Source: Paenarthrobacter nicotinovorans
Lineage (GTDB): Bacteria > Actinomycetota > Actinomycetes > Actinomycetales > Micrococcaceae
Assembly (NCBI RefSeq): GCF_021919345.1
Contig: NZ_CP089294.1
Span: forward strand, 101,142-165,141
DNA length: 64,000 nucleotides
Direction of reading: 5' to 3'
Shown: piece after piece, positions 53,167 to 62,520 of the stretch
Position numbering within the stretch: the first letter of the stretch is position 1
Layout of the letters: each line of letters starts with the position of its first letter
The notes under the pieces: generated by a model
Database searches by the model: none
Told to the model about the DNA's origin: nothing
What the model saw: only the letters and a program-made list of their open reading frames with translations
Translations under genes and position numbers: made by a program

Positions 53167-54947
53167 GCCATGCTCCCCGACCCGGTCACCCACGGATTGG
53201 TTGCCCGCGCCGTTGCCACCGGCCGCGGTTCGTCTTCCGGTTGCGGGCTGTACTTCGTGATGGAGGCTTCCACGGCGTCCTTGTGCGGGCCGGTGTACCA
53301 GGGCATGGTCCGGACCAGGGTGGCGGGTGCGCCGGAGGCGAGGACGACGGCGCGGCCCCGGTCCAGCTCTGCGAGGTTGGAGACATCAAAGATGCGTTCC
53401 TTTGATTCCTGCCGGGACCGGCTGGACCCGGTTTTCCCGGAGGAGACGGAGACGTTGATGTAGCTGTAGTCCCCGATCAGGTCCGAGAGTGCGCGGAGGA
53501 AGCCTTCTTCGGCGACACCGCCGCCGTAGACCTTCACGTTGGCGGCTGACCAGATTTTCCGCATGTTCGGCTCGCCCCAGAGTTCCACGCCTTGGGACCA
53601 GGACTGCAGGATGCCCATGACGATCAGGCCTTTGGAGCCGTAGTGGCTGAACTGGTCCGGTAGCCCGGCCCAGCGGACGACGTTGGCCAGCTCGTCCAGG
53701 GCGAACAGCGCCGGCTGGGGAAGGCGCCCGCCGGAGCGTTCTGCGCGTTCTTCCATGGCTTCGGCGATCGCCACGGTCAGTGCCGTGGTGAGCGGCGCAG
53801 CCGATCCGGCTCCTTCCTTGGAGAGAATGTAGATCGTCTCTTGGGAGGCGGCGAAGGCGTGCGGGTTGAACTGCTGCCGCGCATCACTGGCGACGGTTGC
53901 ACCGCCTGTGGGGGCGACCCAGCGGAGGGTGTTGCGGCTTTTGAGGCACTGGATCATTTTCTCGGCGGTGCCGAAGATCCCGTCACGCTGCTTGTCGGCC
54001 AGCTTCAGCGTGGATTCCAGTCCTTTGTACTGCAGCTCGTAGTCATGCTCGCGGAGGATTTCGATGGGTTCCTGGCTGACCTGCTCCGTCACCCACAAAT
54101 AGACCTTGGTGATCGGCAACCCACCAAGCGCTGCTGCGAGGAAGTAAGAGGACAGGATGTCTTCGGCCTTGGGGTCGAAGTAGGCATCGGGTTTGGATCC
54201 GGGGACGCGGGAGCCGACCGCGAAGTGCTGAGTGAGTTTGTAGGCTTTTTCTTCGTCCGTGACGTAGGACAGGGGGTTCCACCACCAGCCCGGTTCTTCC
54301 TGCGCGATCTTCTGCGGATCGAACACCCACACCGGCGCCACGGTTTCCCGGACACCGCGGGTGCCGTCCACGACATCACGCTTGTTCGACGTCGACACCA
54401 CCGCGCCAGGTGCGTCCAGGATGGCCGGCATCACCCGCGAGGTCGATTTACCTGTCCGGGGTCCCCAGATGTCCAGGGACAGGTCTTCCCAAGACTGGAC
54501 GAACTTCTGCCCGGTGGAAACCACCTTGCCCACGACGATCCCCGGATTGTCCGTGATCCCCAGCCGCTCGGCTTTGGCCGCCGCTCCTCTTTCCGAAAAA
54601 GCGTCCAGCGCCTTCCCGCGCCCCAGATACCGGGCCGCTTTATCAACCCGGGCACGTCGGGCCGCACCCTTGCGCCAGGCCATAAGCACGACGACCGCCA
54701 AGGCAAGCACGACCCCGACAATGATGCAGACAACAACGGTGGCCTCCGGAGGCCATTGCACGCGGCCCTTGACCAGTCCCGCGATCAGGTCAACGGGGTG
54801 CGCCGGTGGTGCGGCGATGCCGGCCCACCGTGAGCCGAGGTGCAGCGCGGCGTAGGTGCCGCCACCGACAACGACGATGAAGCCGATGGCCAGCCACACC
54901 AACAGCGCGTCGCCGGCTCCGATTCCTTTACGGTTGGGTGCGCTCAT
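53163..54947 (-). CDS. VirD4/TraG-type coupling protein
   Basis: A 594-residue type IV secretion coupling ATPase. Two N-terminal hydrophobic segments (about residues 14-37 and 70-90) anchor it. Walker A is WGPRTGKSTS at residues 161-170 and Walker B LFALDELANVV; LIVMGILQSWSQGVELWG is typical of TraG/VirD4 proteins. It brings the relaxase-bound DNA strand to the secretion channel. No relaxase gene is present in the window. The ATG overlaps the VirB4-like stop by 4 bases, and its own stop overlaps DUF4913. Confidence 0.9.
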   Translation of the reverse strand: MSAPNRKGIGAGDALLVWLAIGFIVVVGGGTYAALHLGSRWAGIAAPPAHPVDLIAGLVKGRVQWPPEATVVVCIIVGVVLALAVVVLMAWRKGAARRARVDKAARYLGRGKALDAFSERGAAAKAERLGITDNPGIVVGKVVSTGQKFVQSWEDLSLDIWGPRTGKSTSRVMPAILDAPGAVVSTSNKRDVVDGTRGVRETVAPVWVFDPQKIAQEEPGWWWNPLSYVTDEEKAYKLTQHFAVGSRVPGSKPDAYFDPKAEDILSSYFLAAALGGLPITKVYLWVTEQVSQEPIEILREHDYELQYKGLESTLKLADKQRDGIFGTAEKMIQCLKSRNTLRWVAPTGGATVASDARQQFNPHAFAASQETIYILSKEGAGSAAPLTTALTVAIAEAMEERAERSGGRLPQPALFALDELANVVRWAGLPDQFSHYGSKGLIVMGILQSWSQGVELWGEPNMRKIWSAANVKVYGGGVAEEGFLRALSDLIGDYSYINVSVSSGKTGSSRSRQESKERIFDVSNLAELDRGRAVVLASGAPATLVRTMPWYTGPHKDAVEASITKYSPQPEDEPRPVATARATNPWVTGSGSMA

Positions 54948-56536
54948 GCTGTGTCTCCTTCATCGATCACGGCCGGGGCCGGCTGCAGCAGCATTTCCTG
55001 AGAAGTAATCCACTTGGTGTTGGTGTCGTTCACTCCTTCCGGGCCCGTCTCCAAGGATGTGAGGGAGACCTGGACGGGGATCCCGGGGCGGCCGCCGACC
55101 TTGATGAGGAACTTCCCCCGACCCGGGGGTTCGACATCGGCGCCGCGGGAGTCCCACGCCGGGGGGTCCTGCCAGCCGATGAGCTTCTGCTGCTCCTGAC
55201 GGGAGAGCGGAATGGCGGAGGTCAGTTGCGGCATTTCGGAGGCAGGGAGCCCGCCGCAGATCACCATGCCGGAGCGTTCGACGAACCCGCGGGCTTTCAT
55301 CCGGTCCTCTTCTGCCGGCAGGGCCAGCAGGTCTGACATGGTGTGGGAGATCATGATCTGCCCGACACCGACGGAGCGGTTCAGCCGGGTCAGGGCGTCC
55401 ACCCGGTCCACCATGCCTTTCCCGGCCCGCAAAGCACGCCACAGCTCGTCCAGGACGACGAAGTAGTTCCTTCGGGGCTCCAGGCCGGCGTCGGCCAGGG
55501 CGTTGGCGACGTTGACCGTGCCGAAGCCGTAGGACCAGCACGCCAGTAGGACCGCGGCTTGAAGGTCCGTTTCGGTCTCATCAATACTGGAGACATCGAA
55601 GACCACGGCGCGGTCACGGTACATCGGCTCGGACGTGTGCCGGGAGAAGATCTCCCCGAGCTTCCCACCGCCGGTCAGCCCCAGCAGGGTGGCCTCCAAG
55701 GCCCGCGTCTCCTGTTGGTAGACGGCCAGGTCACCCCGGTCGAGCGCGACCTCCCGCAACTCTTCAGGGGCCGAGACGATGACCTCTAGCAGATCCTTCA
55801 GCACCGGCACGCCCTCGAACCGGTCATCGAGGATCCGCAGCGCCCGGTCCAGAATGGTTTGTTCCTGGTCGGAGGGCGGGTTGTTCCGGCTGATGGTGAT
55901 CAGTGAAACGACCATGGCCAGGCGCCGTCCGTGCGCGTCGGCCCGGACCCGGGCAGCGTCCTCGAAGTAGCCGTGATCCTCCAAAAGTTGGGCGGCTTCG
56001 ACGGCTTGGCCGGGGTCGAGGATATTCAGGTATCCCACGCCGCGGCCAAGGCGGATCACCTGACCACCCAAGGCCCTCACTGCTTTGACGTGTTCGCCTT
56101 TGAGGTCACCAAGGATCAACGGGTGAACACCTTGGGCGGAGAGTCCGATGAACATCCGCCGCACGACGGTGGACTTCCCGAGCCCGGGCTTGCCCAGGAT
56201 GAAGGCCGAGGGGTTGGAAATCAGCCGGGCCCGTTGGAACCAACTGATCGGGTCACAGCACACCGTCGCTTGGGTCTCTTCATGACGGCCAAGGGGGACA
56301 CCGATCATGGGTGAGGACGCCCCGGAGGAGAACGGCCACAGCCCGCAGACCTGCACCGTCGTCCCCCGGTACTCCTTCACCGAAGGGACGAGCCGGGCCA
56401 TGCCCCCGCCCCGGCCCGGCCAACCACGGGCCCCGGGACCAGCCTCGCGGGCCTGCCTCGGGGCCATGGTGTCCGATGTTGTTGCTGGTTTTACTGTCTT
56501 TGACGTCTTTGCTGTCAAAAGCCTTATGCGTGCCAT
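54944..56536 (-). CDS. VirB4-like conjugation ATPase
   Basis: A 530-residue ATPase of the VirB4/TraC-like type found in actinobacterial conjugation operons. Walker A is LGKPGLGKSTVV (about residues 114-124) and Walker B YFVVLDELWRAL; the late VGQIMISHTMSDLLAL is typical. It lacks the large N-terminal domain of Gram-negative VirB4, having only about 110 residues before the P-loop, because that part is provided by the separate SCO6880-like protein. It starts one base inside the preceding stop (TGATG). Confidence 0.87.
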   Translation of the reverse strand: MARIRLLTAKTSKTVKPATTSDTMAPRQAREAGPGARGWPGRGGGMARLVPSVKEYRGTTVQVCGLWPFSSGASSPMIGVPLGRHEETQATVCCDPISWFQRARLISNPSAFILGKPGLGKSTVVRRMFIGLSAQGVHPLILGDLKGEHVKAVRALGGQVIRLGRGVGYLNILDPGQAVEAAQLLEDHGYFEDAARVRADAHGRRLAMVVSLITISRNNPPSDQEQTILDRALRILDDRFEGVPVLKDLLEVIVSAPEELREVALDRGDLAVYQQETRALEATLLGLTGGGKLGEIFSRHTSEPMYRDRAVVFDVSSIDETETDLQAAVLLACWSYGFGTVNVANALADAGLEPRRNYFVVLDELWRALRAGKGMVDRVDALTRLNRSVGVGQIMISHTMSDLLALPAEEDRMKARGFVERSGMVICGGLPASEMPQLTSAIPLSRQEQQKLIGWQDPPAWDSRGADVEPPGRGKFLIKVGGRPGIPVQVSLTSLETGPEGVNDTNTKWITSQEMLLQPAPAVIDEGDTA

Positions 56537-58044
56537 CAGAGGGCGTCCTTGATCTCGGAGGGGACCATGCTGTGCCTGGGCAATACCAAACCCAGCGGCA
56601 GGGACGCGGCGAAGGCGGTGTCCTGGGATCCGTAGGCACGGCGCAGCAATACCCTCGCGGTGCCGGAGGTCTGCTCGATGGCGGCGACCGCGTCAGGGAG
56701 GCGTTCCTGCGCGGTGACGGTGGCCGTGACGACCATGCCGAAGTTCACCAGCCCGGCGCCTTGGGCTTCTTCCTGGGCGGTTTGCGCCGCTGACCGGGCG
56801 TCAACCAGTGCCCGGGCGGAGGGCCGGGTTCCGGAGGTGATGCGGACGTTGGCGTTGTTCTGGTCCCGCTCGACCACTGCGGCGGCCCGGGCGGAATCCA
56901 AAGGCCGGTACAGCAGGGACACGCGTTTGCGGTCAATGTCCCCGTGCGGTGCCAGCAGCCGGGACAGGACCGCGGAATTCACCGACCCCCGGGGTGCGCC
57001 GGTCATCGTCCACGACACCGAAAAGGCTGAATCGTGCCGGTAGTTATCCCAGCTTGCCTGGGTGGCAGTAGGTCCGACGTCGCCCCAGCTCAGGGACACC
57101 GGAGACCCTGCAGCGTGGGCCTCATCGATAATTAGAGCTGCGGGCGGGTCGTAAGCGATCCGGACGACCTCGCACAACTCCTGGGCGGGCATGGGCCGGG
57201 CAACACCGGCGCCGGTGGACTGCAACCGGGCCGACAGGCCCGGGATCCGCGAGGCCAGGTCGCGGGCAACATCCTCCGGGGTGCGCTTCCTGGCCCCTGC
57301 CCGGATGGCGGCGTTGAACGTCAGGGACACCCAGGCCCGAACCGTTGCTGACCCTTCCGGGTACGTGTCCACCACTTCGGCCAGCATGTCCCGGGCGAAC
57401 GCGGGCGCGTCAGGGTCGATGTTGGCCATGACCTCGTTCCGCAGCCGGTAACCCGAATCCGGGGCGGTTTCGACCGTGACGGCCGCGGCGTCCAGCCCTG
57501 CTTCGTCTGCCAGGGAGGCGAGCCAGCCGCCCCAGTTCGCCACCCACGCATCGACCTGCTCCGGATCCACCAAGGACGCCCCGTCGGGTTCGGTGGAGAA
57601 GACCACCGTGAAGTGGTTCGTGGCGGGCACGTGCAGCAGCGCGAACGGGCGCTTGTAGGAGTCGGTGAACTCGTACAGGGTCGACTGCGCCGCCAGACCG
57701 GGGAGCTGGTACATGCCCCATTCGGTCACACCGAGCGGCCCGGACCGGTAAAGGCTCGTCCCGGCGGACCGCGACATCCAGAACACGGCCCGGATGCCGA
57801 ACCGGTCAACAATTGATTGGCCGTGCTTGTCCTTGACTGTCAGCAGCAACGCCATGACACCGGCAACGGCAAGGACTCCCAGGCCCGCGAGTAGGCCCCA
57901 CAGCGCGAAGGCCACGATGCCGGCCAGAAGCCCGGCGAAGACAATGGCGGTGCCGATAGTGCCGAGGTTGGACAGGCCGGCGGAGCGCGGTACACGCCAG
58001 TTGCCGTAGGACGGTTCCTTGTACTCAGTGTTAATTGCTGCCAC
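56536..58044 (-). CDS. SCO6880-like conjugation protein
   Basis: A 502-residue protein of the SCO6880 family. Two N-terminal hydrophobic helices (about residues 27-70: NLGTIGTAIVFAGLLAGIVAFALWGLLAGLGVLAVAGVMALLL) precede a soluble domain with LYEFTDSYKRPFALLHVPATNHFTVVF. It resembles PrgI fused to the N-terminal part of VirB4 and likely sits at the base of the secretion channel with the downstream ATPase. Its stop shares a base with the VirB4-like ATG, and its start lies within the end of the TrbL-like gene, so all are tightly coupled. Confidence 0.85.
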   Translation of the reverse strand: MAAINTEYKEPSYGNWRVPRSAGLSNLGTIGTAIVFAGLLAGIVAFALWGLLAGLGVLAVAGVMALLLTVKDKHGQSIVDRFGIRAVFWMSRSAGTSLYRSGPLGVTEWGMYQLPGLAAQSTLYEFTDSYKRPFALLHVPATNHFTVVFSTEPDGASLVDPEQVDAWVANWGGWLASLADEAGLDAAAVTVETAPDSGYRLRNEVMANIDPDAPAFARDMLAEVVDTYPEGSATVRAWVSLTFNAAIRAGARKRTPEDVARDLASRIPGLSARLQSTGAGVARPMPAQELCEVVRIAYDPPAALIIDEAHAAGSPVSLSWGDVGPTATQASWDNYRHDSAFSVSWTMTGAPRGSVNSAVLSRLLAPHGDIDRKRVSLLYRPLDSARAAAVVERDQNNANVRITSGTRPSARALVDARSAAQTAQEEAQGAGLVNFGMVVTATVTAQERLPDAVAAIEQTSGTARVLLRRAYGSQDTAFAASLPLGLVLPRHSMVPSEIKDAL

Positions 58045-59350
58045 TGGGGCCCTCCCCTGCTGAATCCTGTGCTGTCTTCTCGATTGCCTGTGACGTCCCG
58101 GACGCCAGCTGCGCTCCCGTAGCTACGGCCACGCCAGCCGGGCCGGCCGCCGCGCCGCCACCGCGGGCTCCTGTCGCTGCCGCGCCCGTGGTTCCTGCGC
58201 TTCCCGCCCTGCCTGCTTTGGCAGCTTCCGCGGTACCGGCAGCGCCGCCCGGACCTGTAGGGCCAGGGGTGGGTTGCCCTCCCCCGCCCCGTGGCCCGGC
58301 CGGGCCGTTGCTGCCCGAAGGTCCACCATTGGTACTCGTGTTTTGCGTGGTGCGGGAGGTCGTCGATGCCGGAATCGGTGACGCATCCCCCCTGCCGCTG
58401 CCGCCCCGGCCGAAAGACACAGCACCCGTGGCCAAGGCCGTAACGGCTGCGCCGGCTCCCGCGCCGCTGCCGGAGGCCACGGCCGCGACCATAGGGGTGA
58501 CGAAGCGCATCAACGCCGGTAACGCGAACAGCGCCACAAGCATCAACGTGAAACCGGTGATGGATTGAACCAGGCCGCTGCTGTTGTCCCCGTCGCCCAT
58601 CAGCAAGAACGCGACCGAATACACGATGGCCGCGGCAGGTTTGTAGGCGATGAAAGCGATCGTCCAGCCCACGGCTTTAAGGAACCACTGCCTGCCCATC
58701 TCGGTATTGGTGAACGCGGCCGTGGTGGGCAGGATCCCGGCGAGGATCACCAACATGCCGCTGCGCACAACCATCAGCACGATCTGAACCAGTGACGCGA
58801 TCAAACCAATAAGACCCAGGACGATCAGGACGAACACCCCGACACCGGTCTGGTTCGTCATCACCAGCAGTTTCAGCGACTCGGCGAAGTCCTTCCCGTC
58901 GGTGGCACGGCTGATCACCAGTGTGGAGAACGCATCAGCGGCAACGACCAGAATGGAAATGACGCCCAAGCCACTCCCCGAGACCAGCGTCAGGGTCAGC
59001 AGGGACCGGAGCAGATCCCTCAAGGGCGCCCCGCGCTGCTCCCAGATCAAACGGACGCCACCAATAATGACCGCCAGTACGGCAAGCGCGAGGGTCCACG
59101 GCATCAACTCACTGCTCACCAACGACACCACGGGGCTCGCTGTTCCGTCCTGGCTGGCCAGATTCACCGTCGGCATTGAGACCCAGAAAGTCGACAACGT
59201 CGTCACCATCTGGCTCATGCCCTCCATGACAGCTTTAGCCAGGTTGCTGATCGCGTCATCAACGATGCCTGCAACAATGTTGCCGGCGCCCTGCTGGGTC
59301 CAGCAGACTGCGTCCCAAACCTCGCACTCTTTTTCTGCCATGTCAGACAC
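58031..59350 (-). CDS. TrbL/VirB6-like polytopic membrane protein
   Basis: A 439-residue protein with about six hydrophobic helices between residues 75 and 310 (for example LMPWTLALAVLAVIIGGVRLI and IVLMVVRSGMLVILAGILP) and a long low-complexity Gly/Pro/Ala/Ser tail (GPAGPRGGGGQPTPGPTGPGG...). This matches the TrbL/VirB6 channel component. GTG 59350 or ATG 59341 could start it; the first overlaps the upstream stop. The disordered tail is typical of actinobacterial versions. Confidence 0.85.
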   Translation of the reverse strand: MSDMAEKECEVWDAVCWTQQGAGNIVAGIVDDAISNLAKAVMEGMSQMVTTLSTFWVSMPTVNLASQDGTASPVVSLVSSELMPWTLALAVLAVIIGGVRLIWEQRGAPLRDLLRSLLTLTLVSGSGLGVISILVVAADAFSTLVISRATDGKDFAESLKLLVMTNQTGVGVFVLIVLGLIGLIASLVQIVLMVVRSGMLVILAGILPTTAAFTNTEMGRQWFLKAVGWTIAFIAYKPAAAIVYSVAFLLMGDGDNSSGLVQSITGFTLMLVALFALPALMRFVTPMVAAVASGSGAGAGAAVTALATGAVSFGRGGSGRGDASPIPASTTSRTTQNTSTNGGPSGSNGPAGPRGGGGQPTPGPTGPGGAAGTAEAAKAGRAGSAGTTGAAATGARGGGAAAGPAGVAVATGAQLASGTSQAIEKTAQDSAGEGPSGSN

Positions 59351-60083
59351 CGGCCCACGGGATGAATGAGCTCAGGTCGCTGATCTGTCGGACCGTGCCT
59401 CCGCCTGCTGCGGGCATGTCCAGTTTCCAGTCGCCGTCCTCCCACAGCAGCGATGTCGAGAAGGCACCGTAGCCTCCGTCATTGCTCTTGATTGCAAGCT
59501 CCACCACCGCAGCTTTGGGAGTATAGGAATGGATAACGAATCCGGCGATTTGTACCTTCGGGGATGCGCCGCCGCCGACGTCTTTGCCTTCCTCGATCGC
59601 TTTGACGGCCTTGTCCCGGGTAGGGCTTTCTGCTGCTAGTTCCAGATAGACCTGCTCGGCATGGCCGTTGAACGAGGCTGCCCAGATGTTGGCCGTGGCG
59701 TAGAGGGCGCCCGTGGGTGACTGTGCGAAGCAGGACCTCAGTCCGTCATCGCTCACGGTGCCCGGTCCGGCCTTTGACGGGTCGGTCGGGACGGCCATGG
59801 TTCCCACCAGCTCCCATGTGGACTTCGGCGCGGTGCCCAGTGCCGTGTCCTTTCCGGCAGGAAGCCCGCAGACGCTCTCGTCGGAGGTACCGGAGACGGT
59901 GGGACCGGGCGTGGCGGAGCTGGCCTGCTGCGTGGGGGTTGCTTGGGTGTTTCCTTGCTCTTTGGGGAGCAGGAAGATAAGGACGGTTGCTGCGATCAGT
60001 GCTGCCACCAGTGCGGCGGCGATGATGAACCCGGGTTTGGTGAAGGGATTGGTCTCGGTGGTGTTCTCTGGTGTTTGGTTCAT
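59343..60083 (-). CDS. Membrane-anchored conjugation-operon protein
   Basis: A 246-residue protein with a short cytoplasmic start (MNQTPENTTETNPFTKPG), one transmembrane helix (IIAAALVAALIAATVLIFLLP), a Gln/Thr/Pro-rich linker and a globular outer domain (LGTAPKSTWELVGTMAVPTDPSKAGPGTVSDDGLRSCFAQSPTGALYATANIWAAS). The layout resembles VirB8-like or TcpC-like outer components of Gram-positive transfer systems, but no motif confirms this. Its stop overlaps the TrbL-like start. Confidence 0.7.
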   Translation of the reverse strand: MNQTPENTTETNPFTKPGFIIAAALVAALIAATVLIFLLPKEQGNTQATPTQQASSATPGPTVSGTSDESVCGLPAGKDTALGTAPKSTWELVGTMAVPTDPSKAGPGTVSDDGLRSCFAQSPTGALYATANIWAASFNGHAEQVYLELAAESPTRDKAVKAIEEGKDVGGGASPKVQIAGFVIHSYTPKAAVVELAIKSNDGGYGAFSTSLLWEDGDWKLDMPAAGGGTVRQISDLSSFIPWAGV

Positions 60084-60111
60084 GCGTGAACCTCCCGTTG
60101 TTGGTGCTGGT

Positions 60112-60381
60112 TTAGACGAAGGCGCGGACGATGCCGGAGGAGCCGGTGATGATGATGCATCCCAACAGGACCCAGCCGAGTTTAGAGATGGATTCGCCGC
60201 CTTCTCCGCGGCGGAGTTGGATGACCATGCCGATGCCGACGATGATCACGCCGAGGACACCCAGAACGAGGCCGATGCCGGAGGCCCAGTTCAAGACGGT
60301 GAGTAGTCCGCCGGCTTCGGGGGGAACGACGGGGGTCGGGTCGGGGATGACGCTGGTGGTGATAGCGGTGACCGGGTTCAT
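60112..60381 (-). CDS. VirB2/TrbC-like small membrane protein
   Basis: An 89-residue protein: a short Pro-rich outer N-terminus (SVIPDPTPVVPPEAGG), a hydrophobic helix (LLTVLNWASGIGLVLGVLGVIIVGIGMVIQL), a basic loop (RRGEGGESISKLG) and a second helix (WVLLGCIIITGSSGIVRAFV). Two helices with a short loop are the layout of VirB2/TrbC pilins. The ATG at 60381 has AAAGG about 10 bases upstream. It probably forms the membrane or surface subunit of the transfer apparatus. Confidence 0.78.
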   Translation of the reverse strand: MNPVTAITTSVIPDPTPVVPPEAGGLLTVLNWASGIGLVLGVLGVIIVGIGMVIQLRRGEGGESISKLGWVLLGCIIITGSSGIVRAFV

Positions 60382-60394
60382 GATGAGAGACCTT

Positions 60395-61000
60395 TCAGTG
60401 ATTGTGGTGTTTGGGTTCCGTGGCCAGAGCGGCGATGTCGATGAGAAAGCGTTGGTAGTCGCGTGCCGGTGGCGTCGTGGTCGGGCCGTCGTGCCGCCAG
60501 GCTTCGACCCAGGGAAGGAGCCAGAGACGGGGTGCTCCCCCGCCAACGATGGCCGCGAAGTCACGCAGCGCTTTCGGGGTCTTTCCGGGGGCGTCGGCGA
60601 GGACGGCGAGGCCGATCAGTTCAACCTCTGGTGCGGCTCCTGACGCCCATTGGGTGAGGGTGCTTTGCGCCGTGGTGAGGCCGCGTATGTCGGACCGGCA
60701 GACCAGCAGGACCCGCGGCTTGGATCCGTCGTCCGGGACGGGCCAACAGTGCCCGGATGGGCGTGCCCCGTTGAGCAGGTCCGCGACCCGGTTCTCCCCT
60801 GCTCCCCCATGGCTGCCGACAACCCACAGGGTCGCGGTGCCCGTCAGGGTGCGGCTGGCCAGACGATCTGCGGTATCTGGTTCGACCATGCCCTTGAGAG
60901 GTGTGCTGATCACGGCAGCCGGCGGGACATGCCCGACCGGTGTTTCCTCGTCCGTGGCCCCGGTTGGGGCGGTGATCCAAGGGTTTAACGAGGTCTGCAT
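60395..61000 (-). CDS. DUF6668-like conjugation-operon protein
   Basis: A 201-residue protein beginning MQTSLNPWITAPTGATDEETPVGHVPPAAVIS. WVVGSHGGAGENRVADLLNGA is a degenerate P-loop-like stretch (GSHGGAGENRV), followed by RVLLVCRSDIRGLTTAQSTLTQW and VELIGLAVLADAPGKTPKALRDFAAIVGGGAPRLWLLPWVEAW, the pattern of DUF6668 proteins that accompany the ParA-like gene in these operons. GGGAGGAGCC directly precedes the ATG at 61000. The P-loop Lys is replaced, so ATP hydrolysis is unlikely. Confidence 0.75.
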   Translation of the reverse strand: MQTSLNPWITAPTGATDEETPVGHVPPAAVISTPLKGMVEPDTADRLASRTLTGTATLWVVGSHGGAGENRVADLLNGARPSGHCWPVPDDGSKPRVLLVCRSDIRGLTTAQSTLTQWASGAAPEVELIGLAVLADAPGKTPKALRDFAAIVGGGAPRLWLLPWVEAWRHDGPTTTPPARDYQRFLIDIAALATEPKHHNH

Positions 61001-61038
61001 GGCTCCTCCCTTCGTAGGTCTGTGGGTTGGTGGGTGGT

Positions 61039-62487
61039 TTAGAAGCCCTTGGCGACGGCGGCTGTGGCGGCCAGCCAGGCCCGTTGGGTCGCGGGTTGGA
61101 GGGCGTCGTAGCGGATGGGGCCGTTGACCAGGGCCGGGTCGTAGGGGATCCGGACGACGGCCCGGACGAAGGGTTCGAAACCGTCGGCGATCCGCTGTGC
61201 CTCGGCTTTTGCCCGTTTCAGGGCCTCGCCGGTCATGCTGCGCTTGGCGTCGGTGGATTCGGAGACGATCACGACGGCGTTGCGTGCCAGCTGCGCGTCG
61301 TGGCCGCCACGGGATTCGAGGGTCTGCAACGTGAGCCGGGCGGCTTCGGCGCGGTCTTCGACGGCGGTGACGGGAACGACGAGCTGGTCGGTGTGCTCGA
61401 TCATCCGGCGCCAGTTCGCGGCGCGGGCGGTGTTGCCGGAGTCCATGACCACCAGCCGGTAGTAACGGGTCAGGACCTGGTGGGCGATGTCGACGTCCTC
61501 GGCGGTGACTTCGTGGTCGCCTTCGTCGTTCTCGTCCGAGCGGAGCACATCGAACTTGTCGGCTGTCTGGTGGTGGACGAACTTGGCGATCTCGGCCGCG
61601 TTCGTGGACGGTGAGAGCAGTTCGGTGGAGGAATCGATCAGGTCCAGGACGCTGCGGTCGTGGGCGCCTTTTTCCGTGCGCCAGCCCAGGGTGCCTTGGG
61701 ATTCGTTGTTGTCCCACGCGACGGTGGCCGCCCCGCTGTAGCGGGCAAGAACGGCCGAGAGCATCACCACGGTGGGGGTTTTGTTCGCCCCGCCCTTGCG
61801 GTTGACCACGGCAATGGTCCTGGGGCCGGGCCAGTGCTGGCTCACGGTGCGGATATCGTCGCGTTCTGCCAGCTCCTCAGGTGAAGGAGCCATGCGGAAT
61901 CCGAGGCGGGTGAGGCTTCCCCGCCACCCTTTCGTGGCCGGTTCCAGTACCGGTTCGCTGACCAGGAATGAGGTTTCCTTCAAGCTCTGGCGCTCCAGTG
62001 ATGCCTCCGCGCCCGGGGCGGTCATCTCCGCACCGGTGATGGGTCGGGTTTCGGTTGGTGCCGGCGCGGGAGGCCATGGCTGGGTTTCCACAGCCGTTGC
62101 CGTTTCTTCCACCGGTGCAGGGACGGGCACGGGGATGGTGTCCATGACGGCCGGGGCTACTGTCTTGGGCGTTGTCACCGCGGTCTGCGCGCGGCGTCGT
62201 GAGGGGCGGGGTTCGTAGCTGACGGATTCGACCTTGTTGTCCGGGTGAACGATCAGTTCACCGTGGCCTTCGGGGTCCTCGATCCGGACCCTGACGGGGC
62301 GCTGCAGGGTCTGTGCTTCGCCCACCACGAGGGCGAGGGCATTGTTGCGAAGGTCTTGCAGTGATTCCCCGTCAGGGACAAGGCGGGAGTTGCCGGCAAC
62401 GACGACTTCAGCGGTTCCGTTGTCACGGACGATGGCCTTGATGGGTGGGAAGGCCAGGACCTCGGTTGGTGTAGTACCCATGAACAT
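61039..62487 (-). CDS. ParA/MinD-like ATPase of the transfer operon
   Basis: A 482-residue protein. About 220 residues of variable Pro/Thr-rich sequence precede a ParA/MinD-type domain: IAVVNRKGGANKTPTVVMLSAVLARYSGAATVAWDNNESQGTLGWRTEKG, then VVMDSGNTARAANWRRMIEHTDQLVVPV. The Walker A has Lys231 and Lys236-Thr237 but Asn235 in place of the usual Gly. It is conserved in actinobacterial transfer operons together with DUF6668 and probably positions or organises the transfer apparatus rather than plasmid copies. AAGGA lies 5 nt before the first ATG. Confidence 0.83.
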   Translation of the reverse strand: MFMGTTPTEVLAFPPIKAIVRDNGTAEVVVAGNSRLVPDGESLQDLRNNALALVVGEAQTLQRPVRVRIEDPEGHGELIVHPDNKVESVSYEPRPSRRRAQTAVTTPKTVAPAVMDTIPVPVPAPVEETATAVETQPWPPAPAPTETRPITGAEMTAPGAEASLERQSLKETSFLVSEPVLEPATKGWRGSLTRLGFRMAPSPEELAERDDIRTVSQHWPGPRTIAVVNRKGGANKTPTVVMLSAVLARYSGAATVAWDNNESQGTLGWRTEKGAHDRSVLDLIDSSTELLSPSTNAAEIAKFVHHQTADKFDVLRSDENDEGDHEVTAEDVDIAHQVLTRYYRLVVMDSGNTARAANWRRMIEHTDQLVVPVTAVEDRAEAARLTLQTLESRGGHDAQLARNAVVIVSESTDAKRSMTGEALKRAKAEAQRIADGFEPFVRAVVRIPYDPALVNGPIRYDALQPATQRAWLAATAAVAKGF

Positions 62488-62520
62488 TTTTTCCTTTACG
62501 TATAAGAGGAGGTGAGGTGC

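Noticed and set aside
60395..61717. 440-codon extension of the DUF6668-like gene
   Set aside because: The upstream half is antisense-frame Arg/Pro-rich sequence inside the ParA-like gene; the strong ribosome binding site is at 61000.
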